NCBI RefSeq assembly: GCF_009935865.1
Contig: NZ_QWEL01000004.1
Location: 62,001 to 126,000 of the forward strand
Direction of reading: 5' to 3'
From: Odoribacter sp. Z80
GTDB taxonomy: Bacteria; Bacteroidota; Bacteroidia; Bacteroidales; Marinifilaceae
Length of the DNA stretch: 64,000 bases
The notes under the pieces are model-generated. The model was given only the letters and a program-made list of their open reading frames with translations, ran no database searches and had not been told where the DNA came from. The stretch's first letter is position 1; each line of letters begins with the position of its first letter. This document shows positions 52,516 to 60,184 of this stretch, in pieces. The position numbers and the translations under genes were made by a program.

Positions 52516-52849
52516 TTTTCTTGAAGGAGCGCAGTTTGCCGTCTGCCCTATGATTACGGAACAATGGACTTCTGGCAAAAAAGGAACGACTTACGGATGA
52601 AGCATAAATACTCCGCTTCACCTGTAAGCCGTTCCTTTCTATCTTCTGATTCCCCGCCAGTCGCTTGTTTCCGTTGCCGGATGCTCTTCAAGCGTATGGC
52701 AGGCAGTGGCAAGGTTTTCGGGCTGAATACGCTCCGCAGGAGGAAGATTCTGTCCGAAACGGCTCTGCCGCCCGACCTTGCCTCTGCCATCAAGCCATAC
52801 GCTACCTTTGCATCCGTGCATCGGGAACGAGTGGCTGACGGAATGAGAC
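52516..52849. other. Gap between the excisionase-like and RhuM-like genes
   Basis: The only sizeable reading frames here are a plus-strand one of 104 codons at 52564-52878 and minus-strand frames of similar size, none with recognisable family features. The 104-codon frame has a compositionally odd, basic and Cys-poor product. I treat the stretch as probably noncoding or as decayed excision-region DNA. Confidence 0.4.
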
Positions 52850-53224
52850 TCAACTATACCATCGGTTATTACCTCTGACGCTGGCAACAAACAGTATAAT
52901 CGGTGTAGCTTTCTTAATGGTGCTAATTTCATTTATTATAAACCGTCTGAACAAGACACCCTCTTTACTGCATATCCTGAACGCAACGGCTATAATCACT
53001 TCAATGTTATAGACATCGTAACTGATGCCATCCGGTTGCTTGAGATACTTCATCGTGTCAAGTTCGTTCAGTTCCTTGTGCTTGTAAATGGTATGAATCG
53101 CCTTGCGGACATCGCATGAGAACACCCCGAACAGGTCGGCTATCTCTTGTTGCGTCATCCATACGGATACGGTCGGCATCGTGACCGCACCCGTTTCACT
53201 GATTGTTATTATTCCTCTATTCAT
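52850..53224 (-). CDS. RhuM-like virulence protein, N-terminal-type HTH, short form
   Basis: A 124-aa protein starting at ATG 53224 (MNRGIITI). It has the RhuM family features VSVWMTQQEIADLFGV, an HTH-like early segment, and YDVYNIEVIIAVAFRICSKEG. RhuM proteins were first noted in Salmonella and occur in mobile elements; function is poorly known. Full-length members are longer, so this is a short form or truncated. It starts 3 bases after the downstream recombinase gene's stop and is probably co-transcribed. Confidence 0.75.
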   Translation of the reverse strand: MNRGIITISETGAVTMPTVSVWMTQQEIADLFGVFSCDVRKAIHTIYKHKELNELDTMKYLKQPDGISYDVYNIEVIIAVAFRICSKEGVLFRRFIINEISTIKKATPIILFVASVRGNNRWYS

Positions 53225-53226
53225 TG

Positions 53227-54570
53227 TCACTTGATTTTAGTTTCATCATTTGATGCACACTCCTTTTTCCAACCGCTGTAATTTCCGCATTTGAACACCC
53301 GTGACGGCATACCGTCATCGGGCAACGCATATTTGCCTTTGGTATTTTCTGACAGGTTTTCCAAATCCCTGCTCACTTTGTGGTTGGTTATCTCGGCATA
53401 TATCTGGGTGGTGCGTATGGAATAATGTCCCATCATCTTGCTGATGGTTTCTATCGGAACCCCGTTGCTCAGGCAGATAAGGGTCGCAAAACTGTGCCTC
53501 GCCTGATAGAATGTCAGGTGACATCCCAGACCGCACTGTTCGGCTATGATTTTAAGGCTGCGGCACAGGTTACAGGTCTGCGGGACGTAAAACAATCTTC
53601 CGTCCTTGCCTTCCCCTTTGTATTTTTCGATAATGCGGAGAGGTATGTCAAGAAGTTTGATATGGCACTCCGCCTTGGTCTTCTGCCGTGCGATGTGAAT
53701 CCATTTGGAACCGTCTTCCTTTGTGACGATGTTGTCTTCCGTCAGGTTTGCCAGATCTGCCCTTCCGATGCCAGTGAACACCGAAAAGACAAACAGGTCG
53801 CGCGTGTGGCACAGGCGGTAGGTGGGCAGTCGGGCATTGAGCAGCTTTTCAAACTGTTCCCTGTTCAGGTGGCGATGGTTGACAGGCACTTTCTCAATCT
53901 TATGCCCTGCAAACGGGTCGCGCTTGAGTATGTGCTTCTTCAACGCCAGCCGTGTCATCTTGTGTAGCAGGATAAGGTAGTCATTGTAGGCAGACACCTT
54001 TAACCGCAGTACGGTAGAGAAATAGAACGTGAAGTCGGTCATGAACTTCATCGTCAGTGAGCGTAACGGAATATCCTCCAAATCATACTTGAATTTCAAA
54101 AAGTTAAATATATGCTTGCGGGTGGTAAGATAACGGACGTAGGAATGCCTTGTCCGGTCAATGCCCACACGTTTGGCGTATTCCCCGTTATGTTCGTCAA
54201 ACAGGGACAGCAATGTCTCTTTGACATCGGATTTCCCGGTGACGGCATTCTTGATGATTTCTGCCGAGACGAAGCCATAAGAGTCCACGTTTCTTTTGTA
54301 GGCGGCCTTCGCTTTCTCCTCCAAAGCCTCCAATAATGAGTTCAGCCTGTTCAACTCATTTCTTTTTTCGCCGGTGATGTTTCCGGTCTTACGGCCGTCC
54401 GTGAATGCCTTGCCCACTTTTGCATCCCATAAGTCAGGCTCTATTTCCAACCCTGTGGAATACTGGCTTATCTTCCCGTCAAGGGTGACCCGTCCCATAA
54501 TCGGACATCTGCCGTTTTTCTTTATTTTCCGGCGGTTGATATAGAACAACAGTTTGAATGTGCTTCGCAT
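53227..54570 (-). CDS. Tyrosine recombinase, second of a tandem pair
   Basis: The 447-aa protein has an N-terminal Arm-DNA-binding domain (LLFYINRRKIKKNGRCPIMGRVTL), a SAM-like core-binding domain and a catalytic domain with FTGIGRADLANL, the box QARHSFATL, the box MGHYSIRTTQIYAEI (nucleophile Tyr), and a conserved Arg region. It starts 3 bases after the first recombinase gene. Two tandem recombinases in one operon is seen in some Bacteroidota elements; which catalyses attachment-site exchange cannot be told by eye. Confidence 0.93.
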   Translation of the reverse strand: MRSTFKLLFYINRRKIKKNGRCPIMGRVTLDGKISQYSTGLEIEPDLWDAKVGKAFTDGRKTGNITGEKRNELNRLNSLLEALEEKAKAAYKRNVDSYGFVSAEIIKNAVTGKSDVKETLLSLFDEHNGEYAKRVGIDRTRHSYVRYLTTRKHIFNFLKFKYDLEDIPLRSLTMKFMTDFTFYFSTVLRLKVSAYNDYLILLHKMTRLALKKHILKRDPFAGHKIEKVPVNHRHLNREQFEKLLNARLPTYRLCHTRDLFVFSVFTGIGRADLANLTEDNIVTKEDGSKWIHIARQKTKAECHIKLLDIPLRIIEKYKGEGKDGRLFYVPQTCNLCRSLKIIAEQCGLGCHLTFYQARHSFATLICLSNGVPIETISKMMGHYSIRTTQIYAEITNHKVSRDLENLSENTKGKYALPDDGMPSRVFKCGNYSGWKKECASNDETKIK

Positions 54571-54573
54571 GGC

Positions 54574-55905
54574 TTACCCCTCCATCATTTTGGTTATGTA
54601 CTCTCTTTGCTTCATGCTCGGATTGACTTTACGTTGGCTATAATCCTTCAGAATTGGAGACGGAGCAGTGTCAATGCCCGATAAAGTAAACTTGCCCCCG
54701 ATAATATCGTTCAGACCGTCCATATCCTTGTCTATTTTATCCTGCGTGACTTTCGCATACCGCTGTGTGGTGGTGATATGCCGATGCCCCATGATTTTAC
54801 TGACGGTCTCTATCGGAATCCCCTGTGACAGACAGATGATGCTTCCGAAGGTGTGCCGGGCCTGATGGAATGAGATTGGACGGTTGATGCCGCACATCAC
54901 GGACATCTTTTTCAGGTGTCTGTTCATGCTCTCTTTGGTCAGCATAGGAAGGAGTTTCCCGTCGCTGTCCATATCCTTGTATTTTTCAATGATATTCAGC
55001 GGTATCTCCATCAACCGGATACATTCGGGCGTCCCTGTTTTCTGTCTTTCCGTATGAATCCACAGACTGCCGTCATCCGCTCTCACCAGATTGGCGGCTG
55101 TCAGGCTCCTCATGTCGCAGTAACAGATACCCGTCCAGCACGAGAACAGGAACATGTCCCTCGTGAAATTACGGTTGGGGGTGTCATAGGTAGTGTTCGC
55201 AAACCTGTCAAGCTCGTCTTCTGTCAGATACATCTGTTTGAAAACAGGTTTCTGCGGCGCATAACCTTTGAACGGGCTGAAAGGGACGATGCCGCGGAAC
55301 ACGGCAAGCATCATTACGCTTTTCAGGCGGTTAATATGTCCGAGTATGGTCCTGGGCATGAAACGCCTTGTCGTGCGCATATACATATCAAACGCCTCGA
55401 TAAAGTTCTCATCCAGCTGCTTGACAGGCATATCCGACACATGGTATCTCTCTTTCAGGAACTCACCGAGTATCCGGCAGGTGTTCCGGTACTGGTAGAA
55501 CGTGCTTGCCGCCCTATTCACCCCTACACGCAGGGCATAGTCGCTGTTATGCTCCGCATAGAGCTTCATGATGGTGTCCTGGGTCTCAGCCAGACCTTGG
55601 AACACGTTTCTGACTTCCTCTGCCTTCACTATATCCCGGATGTCGGAAAGTTCGTTGAACCGCTTCTGCAACAACAGCAGTAGCCGTTCAATCTCCCTGT
55701 TTGCCATTGTCGCCGCCTTGCTTTTGCCGGTGCAGCGTTGGGCGGTGGCGTTCCACAACCGCACATCGATTTTGAACTTGCACGCGAATTGCGCGATGGA
55801 ATTGACCTTTCCCCTGACGGATATTCTGCCCATGAGCGGAGAAAAGCCGTCCTTGTCCTGTACGCTGCGCTTGATGTAGAGCAGCACTTTCATTTCTGTT
55901 TTCAT
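54574..55905 (-). CDS. Tyrosine recombinase, first of a tandem pair
   Basis: The 443-aa protein has the same three-domain layout: N-terminal Arm domain (VLLYIKRSVQDKDGFSPLMGRI), SAM-like domain, and a catalytic domain with CWTGICYCDMRSL, QARHTFGSI and MGHRHITTTQRYAKV. It is the gene closest to the right end of the nested element, starting about 340 bases from it and reading inward, as expected for the integrase next to an att site. Confidence 0.94.
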   Translation of the reverse strand: MKTEMKVLLYIKRSVQDKDGFSPLMGRISVRGKVNSIAQFACKFKIDVRLWNATAQRCTGKSKAATMANREIERLLLLLQKRFNELSDIRDIVKAEEVRNVFQGLAETQDTIMKLYAEHNSDYALRVGVNRAASTFYQYRNTCRILGEFLKERYHVSDMPVKQLDENFIEAFDMYMRTTRRFMPRTILGHINRLKSVMMLAVFRGIVPFSPFKGYAPQKPVFKQMYLTEDELDRFANTTYDTPNRNFTRDMFLFSCWTGICYCDMRSLTAANLVRADDGSLWIHTERQKTGTPECIRLMEIPLNIIEKYKDMDSDGKLLPMLTKESMNRHLKKMSVMCGINRPISFHQARHTFGSIICLSQGIPIETVSKIMGHRHITTTQRYAKVTQDKIDKDMDGLNDIIGGKFTLSGIDTAPSPILKDYSQRKVNPSMKQREYITKMMEG

Positions 55906-56246
55906 GCGTTACTTTTTTGATTGCAATTTTACTCATATCTCGCCTGTTGAACGGTATGAGAATCAGGCAGAACGGCGCAATCAAAACCGGATAGGTTAAA
56001 TCTGTAGGGTAAAGTAAGATTCCCGGATGGAAATACCTTTTAACTGACAGTTTATCCCTTGATTGACTGCATCTAAATGAAATGAAAACAGGTAATGACT
56101 TGGTAGCTGAACAGGTTCGTTATTCTACCTGTTTTTGCTATTTACCCAACTGCGCAAACCAACACAATTTTGCTGCTTTACAACGAATTGCAGTTCTTTT
56201 GCCAGATTCCTCTATTGGTTGCATTGATAGTTTTCTATCTTTTCAC
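55906..56246. other. Right end of the nested element, no gene seen
   Basis: About 340 bases between the recombinase start and the inferred junction. It holds a perfect inverted repeat AAAACAGGTA (56085-56094) / TACCTGTTTT (56126-56135) with an extra ACAGGT between, possible arm-type integrase sites. The in-frame ATG at 56170 that appears to start the integrase C-terminal fragment lies in this foreign DNA and is not original. Confidence 0.6.
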
Positions 56247-56694
56247 CGGATTAGCCTTTACGGATGTTCAACATTTGACGCCGGAACATATCCTATGCGA
56301 CAACAAAGGCGAGTATTGGATTCGCAAACCGCGGGAAAAGACTACTAATATGTGTAATATTCCACTATTGGAAATACCACTGAAATTAATTGACAAATAC
56401 AAACATCATCCCGAATGCGAAAGGAAAAATATTGTTTTCCCCGTTCCCTCCAATCAAAGAATGAACAGTTATTTGAAAGAGATTGCCGACCTTTGTGGGA
56501 TAAAGAAAAACCTGAGTACACATGTAGCCCGGCATTCCTTCGCCTGTATTGCTCTTGCCAATAAGGTTTCAATGGAATCTATTGCAAAAATGTTAGGACA
56601 TTCAGACATCAAAACAACCAAGATATATGCCAAAGTCCTTGACCGTACCATTTCGGAGGAAATGCAGACGTTAAGAGAAAAATTCGCAGTGTAA
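56247..56694 (+). pseudogene. IntDOT-like tyrosine recombinase, C-terminal part (interrupted)
   Basis: This is the missing part of the integrase begun at 26635. From GLAFTDVQHLTPEHI it continues with the catalytic boxes HVARHSFACIALANK and LGHSDIKTTKIYAKV, ending at a stop at 56694. With the N-terminal 255 codons and the shared Thr codon it gives 404 residues. It has the catalytic residues but no DNA-binding domains, so should be inactive alone. Confidence 0.93.
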
Positions 56695-56697
56695 CCC

Positions 56698-56745
56698 GGT
56701 AATCGTGTTTTTGAGCCGAACGGAGGGGCTCAAAACACGATTACC
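56698..56745 (+). repeat. Long hairpin directly after the outer integrase stop
   Basis: GGTAATCGTGTTTTTGAGCC (56698-56717) pairs with GGCTCAAAACACGATTACC (56727-56745) with one bulged base and a 9-base loop. There is no T-run. A second hairpin follows at about 56764-56802 (AAAAGCC and GAATAACC pairing with GGTTATT and GGCTTTT). They may end transcription from both sides or mark an element boundary. Confidence 0.7.
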
Positions 56746-56841
56746 CTCCCGCAAAATCATTGAAAAAGCCAGAATAACCCCGACAGGTTATTTCCGGCTT
56801 TTACAACAATTTCCCCTACCCACACAAGCAAGGCTACTACA

Positions 56842-57903
56842 TTATGACCGATTATTGAGAAACTCCCCCAATTTTCGGTAGACCGCCACAAACTCCCCGA
56901 ACGTCAATTCCTCGGAATGGGTTTCGTTCACATCAATACAATATTCTATCTCCGTTCCCCCGCCCTCTTCCTGAGAAATGCGTTTACTTATCCACGGGAT
57001 AGTTCTGATAGCGGGCAGCCTGCTGTCTTCCTTTATTTCAAATGTAATATCGGGTTGTGATTCCTGGGGGTAGTCTGCGATGTCCCAACATACCTTTTTA
57101 TCCCCGTTTTCCCCGAACACTTTCAGGAAATCCGATATGATACAGGCTATCCTTTGCATTTGTCCGGCAGGGATACCCTCTGAATCCGCATGTAAGTCGC
57201 CAAGGCTGTAATTAACGTGGAAATGGTTTTCATCCCCGTATAAATCAATATTCTTGCTGATACTGATGCCATATCCGTCATAGTCTTTCATCTTACATTG
57301 GAATGGTGATTTTTCCCGTTCGATAAACCGTCCCATCGTTTTGTAAAGTTCTTTTATCTGAGGATAAAGCAGCCCGTAGATTTCTCCTTCGCCGATGGTC
57401 AGGCAATATCCCGTGCCTTCGGCCGCCAAACGCTCCTCCCGTTCCTTGTGTTTCCGCTCCCTTTCCTGCTCGTAATCAAACAGCCGCTTTAACTCCTTTT
57501 CCTGGGTTCGGAAAAAGGCCTGCATGTTATGGGTTAGCTCATTCCATTCCGAAAGCAGACAGGCGGATACAGTAAAACCGTGCAATGTTTCAATCAGACG
57601 CTTGCTTTCCTCTTCGCCGGGTTTGCCGTTGGCAAGGTACCACGCGCAGGCTTTTTGCAGGATGCCGCAATCACTAAGCCACGGGCGTTCAAAAGAGATA
57701 AAGAGACGGCCTAAACGACGGAAGCTGTCATGAAGTACTACCAACGGTTTGGGGGCAGTCATGTCGGCAGCATGATTTTTCAGGGTTTTTTCCAATTGGC
57801 TGAAAAATACGGATTCCGAGGGTGTCAGGTTAAATTCCCGCTCTTTCTTCGGCTCTTGCTGTATAGCCTCTGGTGAAACCGGGCGTTTTTCTGTGTTTTC
57901 CAT
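56842..57903 (-). CDS. Protein of unknown function, larger member of a paralogous pair
   Basis: A 353-aa soluble protein. Residues of about 60-140 (FISFERPWLSDCGILQKACAWYL ... FFRTQEKEL) resemble residues of about 50-145 of the gene directly upstream; a charged helical stretch follows, then an alpha/beta C-terminal region of about 190 residues. No domain recognised. It overlaps the upstream gene by one base. Both belong to the outer element and read away from the HTH gene. Confidence 0.6.
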   Translation of the reverse strand: MENTEKRPVSPEAIQQEPKKEREFNLTPSESVFFSQLEKTLKNHAADMTAPKPLVVLHDSFRRLGRLFISFERPWLSDCGILQKACAWYLANGKPGEEESKRLIETLHGFTVSACLLSEWNELTHNMQAFFRTQEKELKRLFDYEQERERKHKEREERLAAEGTGYCLTIGEGEIYGLLYPQIKELYKTMGRFIEREKSPFQCKMKDYDGYGISISKNIDLYGDENHFHVNYSLGDLHADSEGIPAGQMQRIACIISDFLKVFGENGDKKVCWDIADYPQESQPDITFEIKEDSRLPAIRTIPWISKRISQEEGGGTEIEYCIDVNETHSEELTFGEFVAVYRKLGEFLNNRS

Positions 57904-58397
57904 TATATACCTCCTTTCTGATTCGTGGTTTGTGATTCGGGAGAGGCTTCGGGAGAAGCCGCATTGAGCAGACTTTCGGTTTCCTGTAGCATACGCCGGT
58001 AGTATTTGAGAAAGAAGGAGGCTAAACCCCGGTAGCGGTTAAGGGTAAACTGGAAATCGGACCAGCTTGTCCACGCTTCGATGACTTGCTGCCGTTCTTT
58101 GCGGGGAATATTATCCCCGGTAAGATAGGAGAAACAGGCTTTTTGCAAGGCAGGTATATCTTCTGCCCACGAACGTTCCAAAAATTCCAGCATTTCGGCA
58201 AACCGTTCGGTCCGGCGTTTGAAGCTAATTAACCAGGCATCGTCAGATAGTTCGGGCGTGGCGTCCGGATTGAATAGTAGCTGATGATGAAGATAATATT
58301 TTCTCACCTCGGTTTTTTCCTTGCACTGTGGTTGCTCTGTTACTTGAGGGGCGTTTAATGTGTCATTAACGGACACGGTGTTCTCTTGTGGGTTCAT
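57903..58397 (-). CDS. Protein of unknown function, smaller member of a paralogous pair
   Basis: A 164-aa protein whose core (FLERSWAEDIPALQKACFSYL ... FFLKYYRRMLQE) matches part of the next gene, so the two arose by duplication. It is short on other features: disordered, Gln/Asn/Thr-rich ends and no membrane segment. The stop of this gene and the start of the next overlap by one base. Upstream lies the long hairpin region. Confidence 0.6.
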   Translation of the reverse strand: MNPQENTVSVNDTLNAPQVTEQPQCKEKTEVRKYYLHHQLLFNPDATPELSDDAWLISFKRRTERFAEMLEFLERSWAEDIPALQKACFSYLTGDNIPRKERQQVIEAWTSWSDFQFTLNRYRGLASFFLKYYRRMLQETESLLNAASPEASPESQTTNQKGGI

Positions 58398-58487
58398 GTT
58401 TTGTCAATTAAATGGGTTAATTACTTTAATTCGATTATAAGCATGACATAAACACGAAAAGGCGTGAAATATTTCATCTATTTCGTT

Positions 58488-58607
58488 GTACTGAGGGCAT
58501 CGCCAAACGCCTATCGCTAACTAATAGAATCCATAGTCCACGCCTATGCAGCATGAAACTATTTTGTCTATTATCTCAGCGATGAAAATTTGGCGATTTT
58601 TCAGTAC
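58488..58607. other. Long imperfect hairpin (possible structured RNA or cis-acting site)
   Basis: Five paired blocks stack over 120 bases: GTACTGA with TCAGTAC, ATCGCCAAA with TTTGGCGAT, TCGCT with AGCGA, TAATAGA with TCTATTA, and ATAGT with ACTAT, 33 pairs in all, separated by small internal loops. It sits between divergent genes. I see no T-run for a simple terminator. A regulatory RNA, replication or transfer site is possible. Confidence 0.55.
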
Positions 58608-58828
58608 GAGACACTTAAACAAAAAATTTTCACTTATATACCTTTTCGTGTCCTAACCCTTAGGGAACACTTTTTTCTTTCTTCGCGAAGATATTAAAAA
58701 TTTTCATAACGCATAAAATTAATTATTGGCAAATATTTCCATAAGCTGGCAGCAAATATAGTTTAGTGATATGTCACTAACAAATATTTTACCAAAAATC
58801 TTTTCTTTACACATTAATTAAACGAAAA
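58608..58828. promoter_or_regulatory. Upstream region of the HTH gene, with operator-like palindrome
   Basis: An AT-rich stretch of about 220 bases without a gene. It holds a perfect 7-bp inverted repeat TTAGTGA-TATG-TCACTAA at 58763-58780, about 50 bases before the HTH gene, a likely autoregulatory operator. Confidence 0.55.
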
Positions 58829-59128
58829 ATGAACAAGACACATACAACCATTGAGCGATATATTATTGAGGCTGTAAAAAAAAGAAGGCTTAAAATGGAT
58901 ATTAATCCGCATCGTCTATCATTGGAATTAGGTATTGTACATGATTTTGTCCATAAAACCGAATCCTATACTCGCGGATACAAATACAATTCCAACCATC
59001 TTAACGAACTGGCAAAAATATTGGATTGCAGCATTGCCGACTTTTATCCTCCCCGATACGTTGAGGAAAACTGCATCGAAGAATACCACGAAATCCGTGA
59101 ACGTCGACGGCAGGAGTTAAAGAAATAG
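58829..59128 (+). CDS. Small HTH (XRE-like) regulator
   Basis: The 99-aa protein has an XRE-like HTH (INPHRLSLELGIVHDFVHKTE ... LNELAKILDCSIADFYPP) and a charged C-terminal tail. It is 45 bases before the ORF6N gene. Control of the outer element's own genes is likely, with the upstream palindrome as its operator. Confidence 0.8.
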   Translation: MNKTHTTIERYIIEAVKKRRLKMDINPHRLSLELGIVHDFVHKTESYTRGYKYNSNHLNELAKILDCSIADFYPPRYVEENCIEEYHEIRERRRQELKK

Positions 59129-59173
59129 GGAAAACACGGAACACCGGAATAAACGAACCTTACAACCACAGCC

Positions 59174-59752
59174 ATGAACCAATTACAAACCATCCAGAGC
59201 AAGATATATGAAATCCGCGGACAACGCGTGATGTTGGACAGGGATTTGGCGGAATTGTATCAAGTAACCACCGGTAATTTGAATAAAGCAGTGAAGCGAA
59301 ACATCAAACGTTTCCCCTCTGACTTTATGTTTCAATTGACAGCTGACGAATGGGAAGCTCTAAGATTCCAAATTGGAATCTTAGAGACCGGCAGGGGAAA
59401 GCACACGAAATATTTACCCTATGCCTTCACCGAACAGGGCTTAGCCATGCTTTCCGGTATATTAAACTCAGACACAGCCATACAGGTGAATATTAATATC
59501 ATGCGTGCTTTCGTTGCAATCCGCCAACTGATAACCAATACTCCGGTTGATAAAGTTTCCTTGCTTCAACGGGAAGTAAAGGAACTCAAAGAATACATGG
59601 AGGAAGTCTTCGCCGACCAGAACGACATCAACGAAGACACCCGCATACAAATCGAACTGATTAACCAGACCCTTGCCGAATTGCAGATACAAAACAAAGA
59701 ACGCGAAAAGAAACCACGCCCCCGAATCGGATTCATAAGATATGATGAATAA
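59174..59752 (+). CDS. ORF6N domain protein
   Basis: The 192-aa protein has an N-terminal ORF6N domain (IYEIRGQRVMLDRDLAELYQVTTGNLNKAVKRN, FPSDFMFQLTADEWE, AFTEQGLAMLSGIL) and a charged helical C-terminal part with coiled-coil character (about 130-190). ORF6N is a DNA-binding-type domain common in phages and mobile elements, here probably a regulator. It follows the HTH gene. Confidence 0.88.
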   Translation: MNQLQTIQSKIYEIRGQRVMLDRDLAELYQVTTGNLNKAVKRNIKRFPSDFMFQLTADEWEALRFQIGILETGRGKHTKYLPYAFTEQGLAMLSGILNSDTAIQVNINIMRAFVAIRQLITNTPVDKVSLLQREVKELKEYMEEVFADQNDINEDTRIQIELINQTLAELQIQNKEREKKPRPRIGFIRYDE

Positions 59753-60184
59753 TTTCCCAACACTCCTTCACTTCATGACGTGAGGGGATGAATATTTGAA
59801 TATATATCCTACGCAAACCAATGCAGTATATTGAATAAGCACCCGACTGGGATAACACATTGATATCCAAAGAATATTTTTACTTACCTTGTGGCTTTAT
59901 TTTTAATAGGGAGCAAGATGAAGCCACGTTTTAAACCTCATTATTTAACACTATGCCTCCGGATAAATCCGGATAAATATTATCCAAAGCAGTATTTCTT
60001 CCCTTTCAGATTTACGCTTTGCAAGAAGGCATTGTTTAATGCCATAGCTTATTAGGGCATTTTCTTGACGCTACGTTCCACTCACGCTAAAAATGCCCTA
60101 ATAAGCCACAGGGGTAAACCCCTTTGGAATCCCCGGCGGCACCTCTGATGCCGTTGGAAGCACTAACACTCAAAACCGTTACGC
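59753..60184. other. Candidate oriT region upstream of the MobV relaxase
   Basis: No gene is seen in 430 bases. The right half has a 17-bp perfect inverted repeat (GCTTATTAGGGCATTTT at 60047-60063, its complement at 60090-60106) with a 26-base loop, a GGCATT/AATGCC hairpin (60028-60043) and an AGGGGT/ACCCCT hairpin (60110-60123). Two tandem CCGGATAAAT repeats lie at 59959-59978. Position directly upstream of mobV fits a MobV-type oriT. Confidence 0.65.

Larger units (their letters stand above)
27402..56246. mobile_element. Nested CTnDOT-family-like mobilizable element inserted in the outer integrase
   Basis: The insertion of about 28.8 kb is bounded by TTTCAC at 27396-27401 and 56241-56246, between the two halves of the outer integrase. 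Its right end carries two tandem tyrosine recombinases, a RhuM-like gene, two HTH excisionase-like genes, a DUF3408 gene, a candidate oriT and a MobA-like gene. Its left end carries rteB-rteA. About 18.7 kb of minus-strand cargo lies between. No relaxase, type IV secretion genes, tetQ or rteC are visible, so it is at best mobilizable with help. The exact crossover is inferred from restoration of the reading frame. Confidence 0.85.

Noticed and set aside
52564-52878. Plus-strand frame of 104 codons after the second excisionase-like gene
   Set aside because: No recognisable domain, atypical composition, and opposing frames of similar length cover the same bases, so it is most likely chance.
27383-56243. 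TATCTTTT (27383-27390 and 56236-56243) as the crossover repeat of the nested element
   Set aside because: Although longer than TTTCAC, joining there shifts the integrase frame and loses residues, while the TTTCAC join restores the family sequence exactly.
56170-56246. The ATG at 56170 as the true start of a small recombinase
   Set aside because: The preceding residues do not fit the family. The fit begins only after the TTTCAC junction, and the N-terminal part exists 28.8 kb away.
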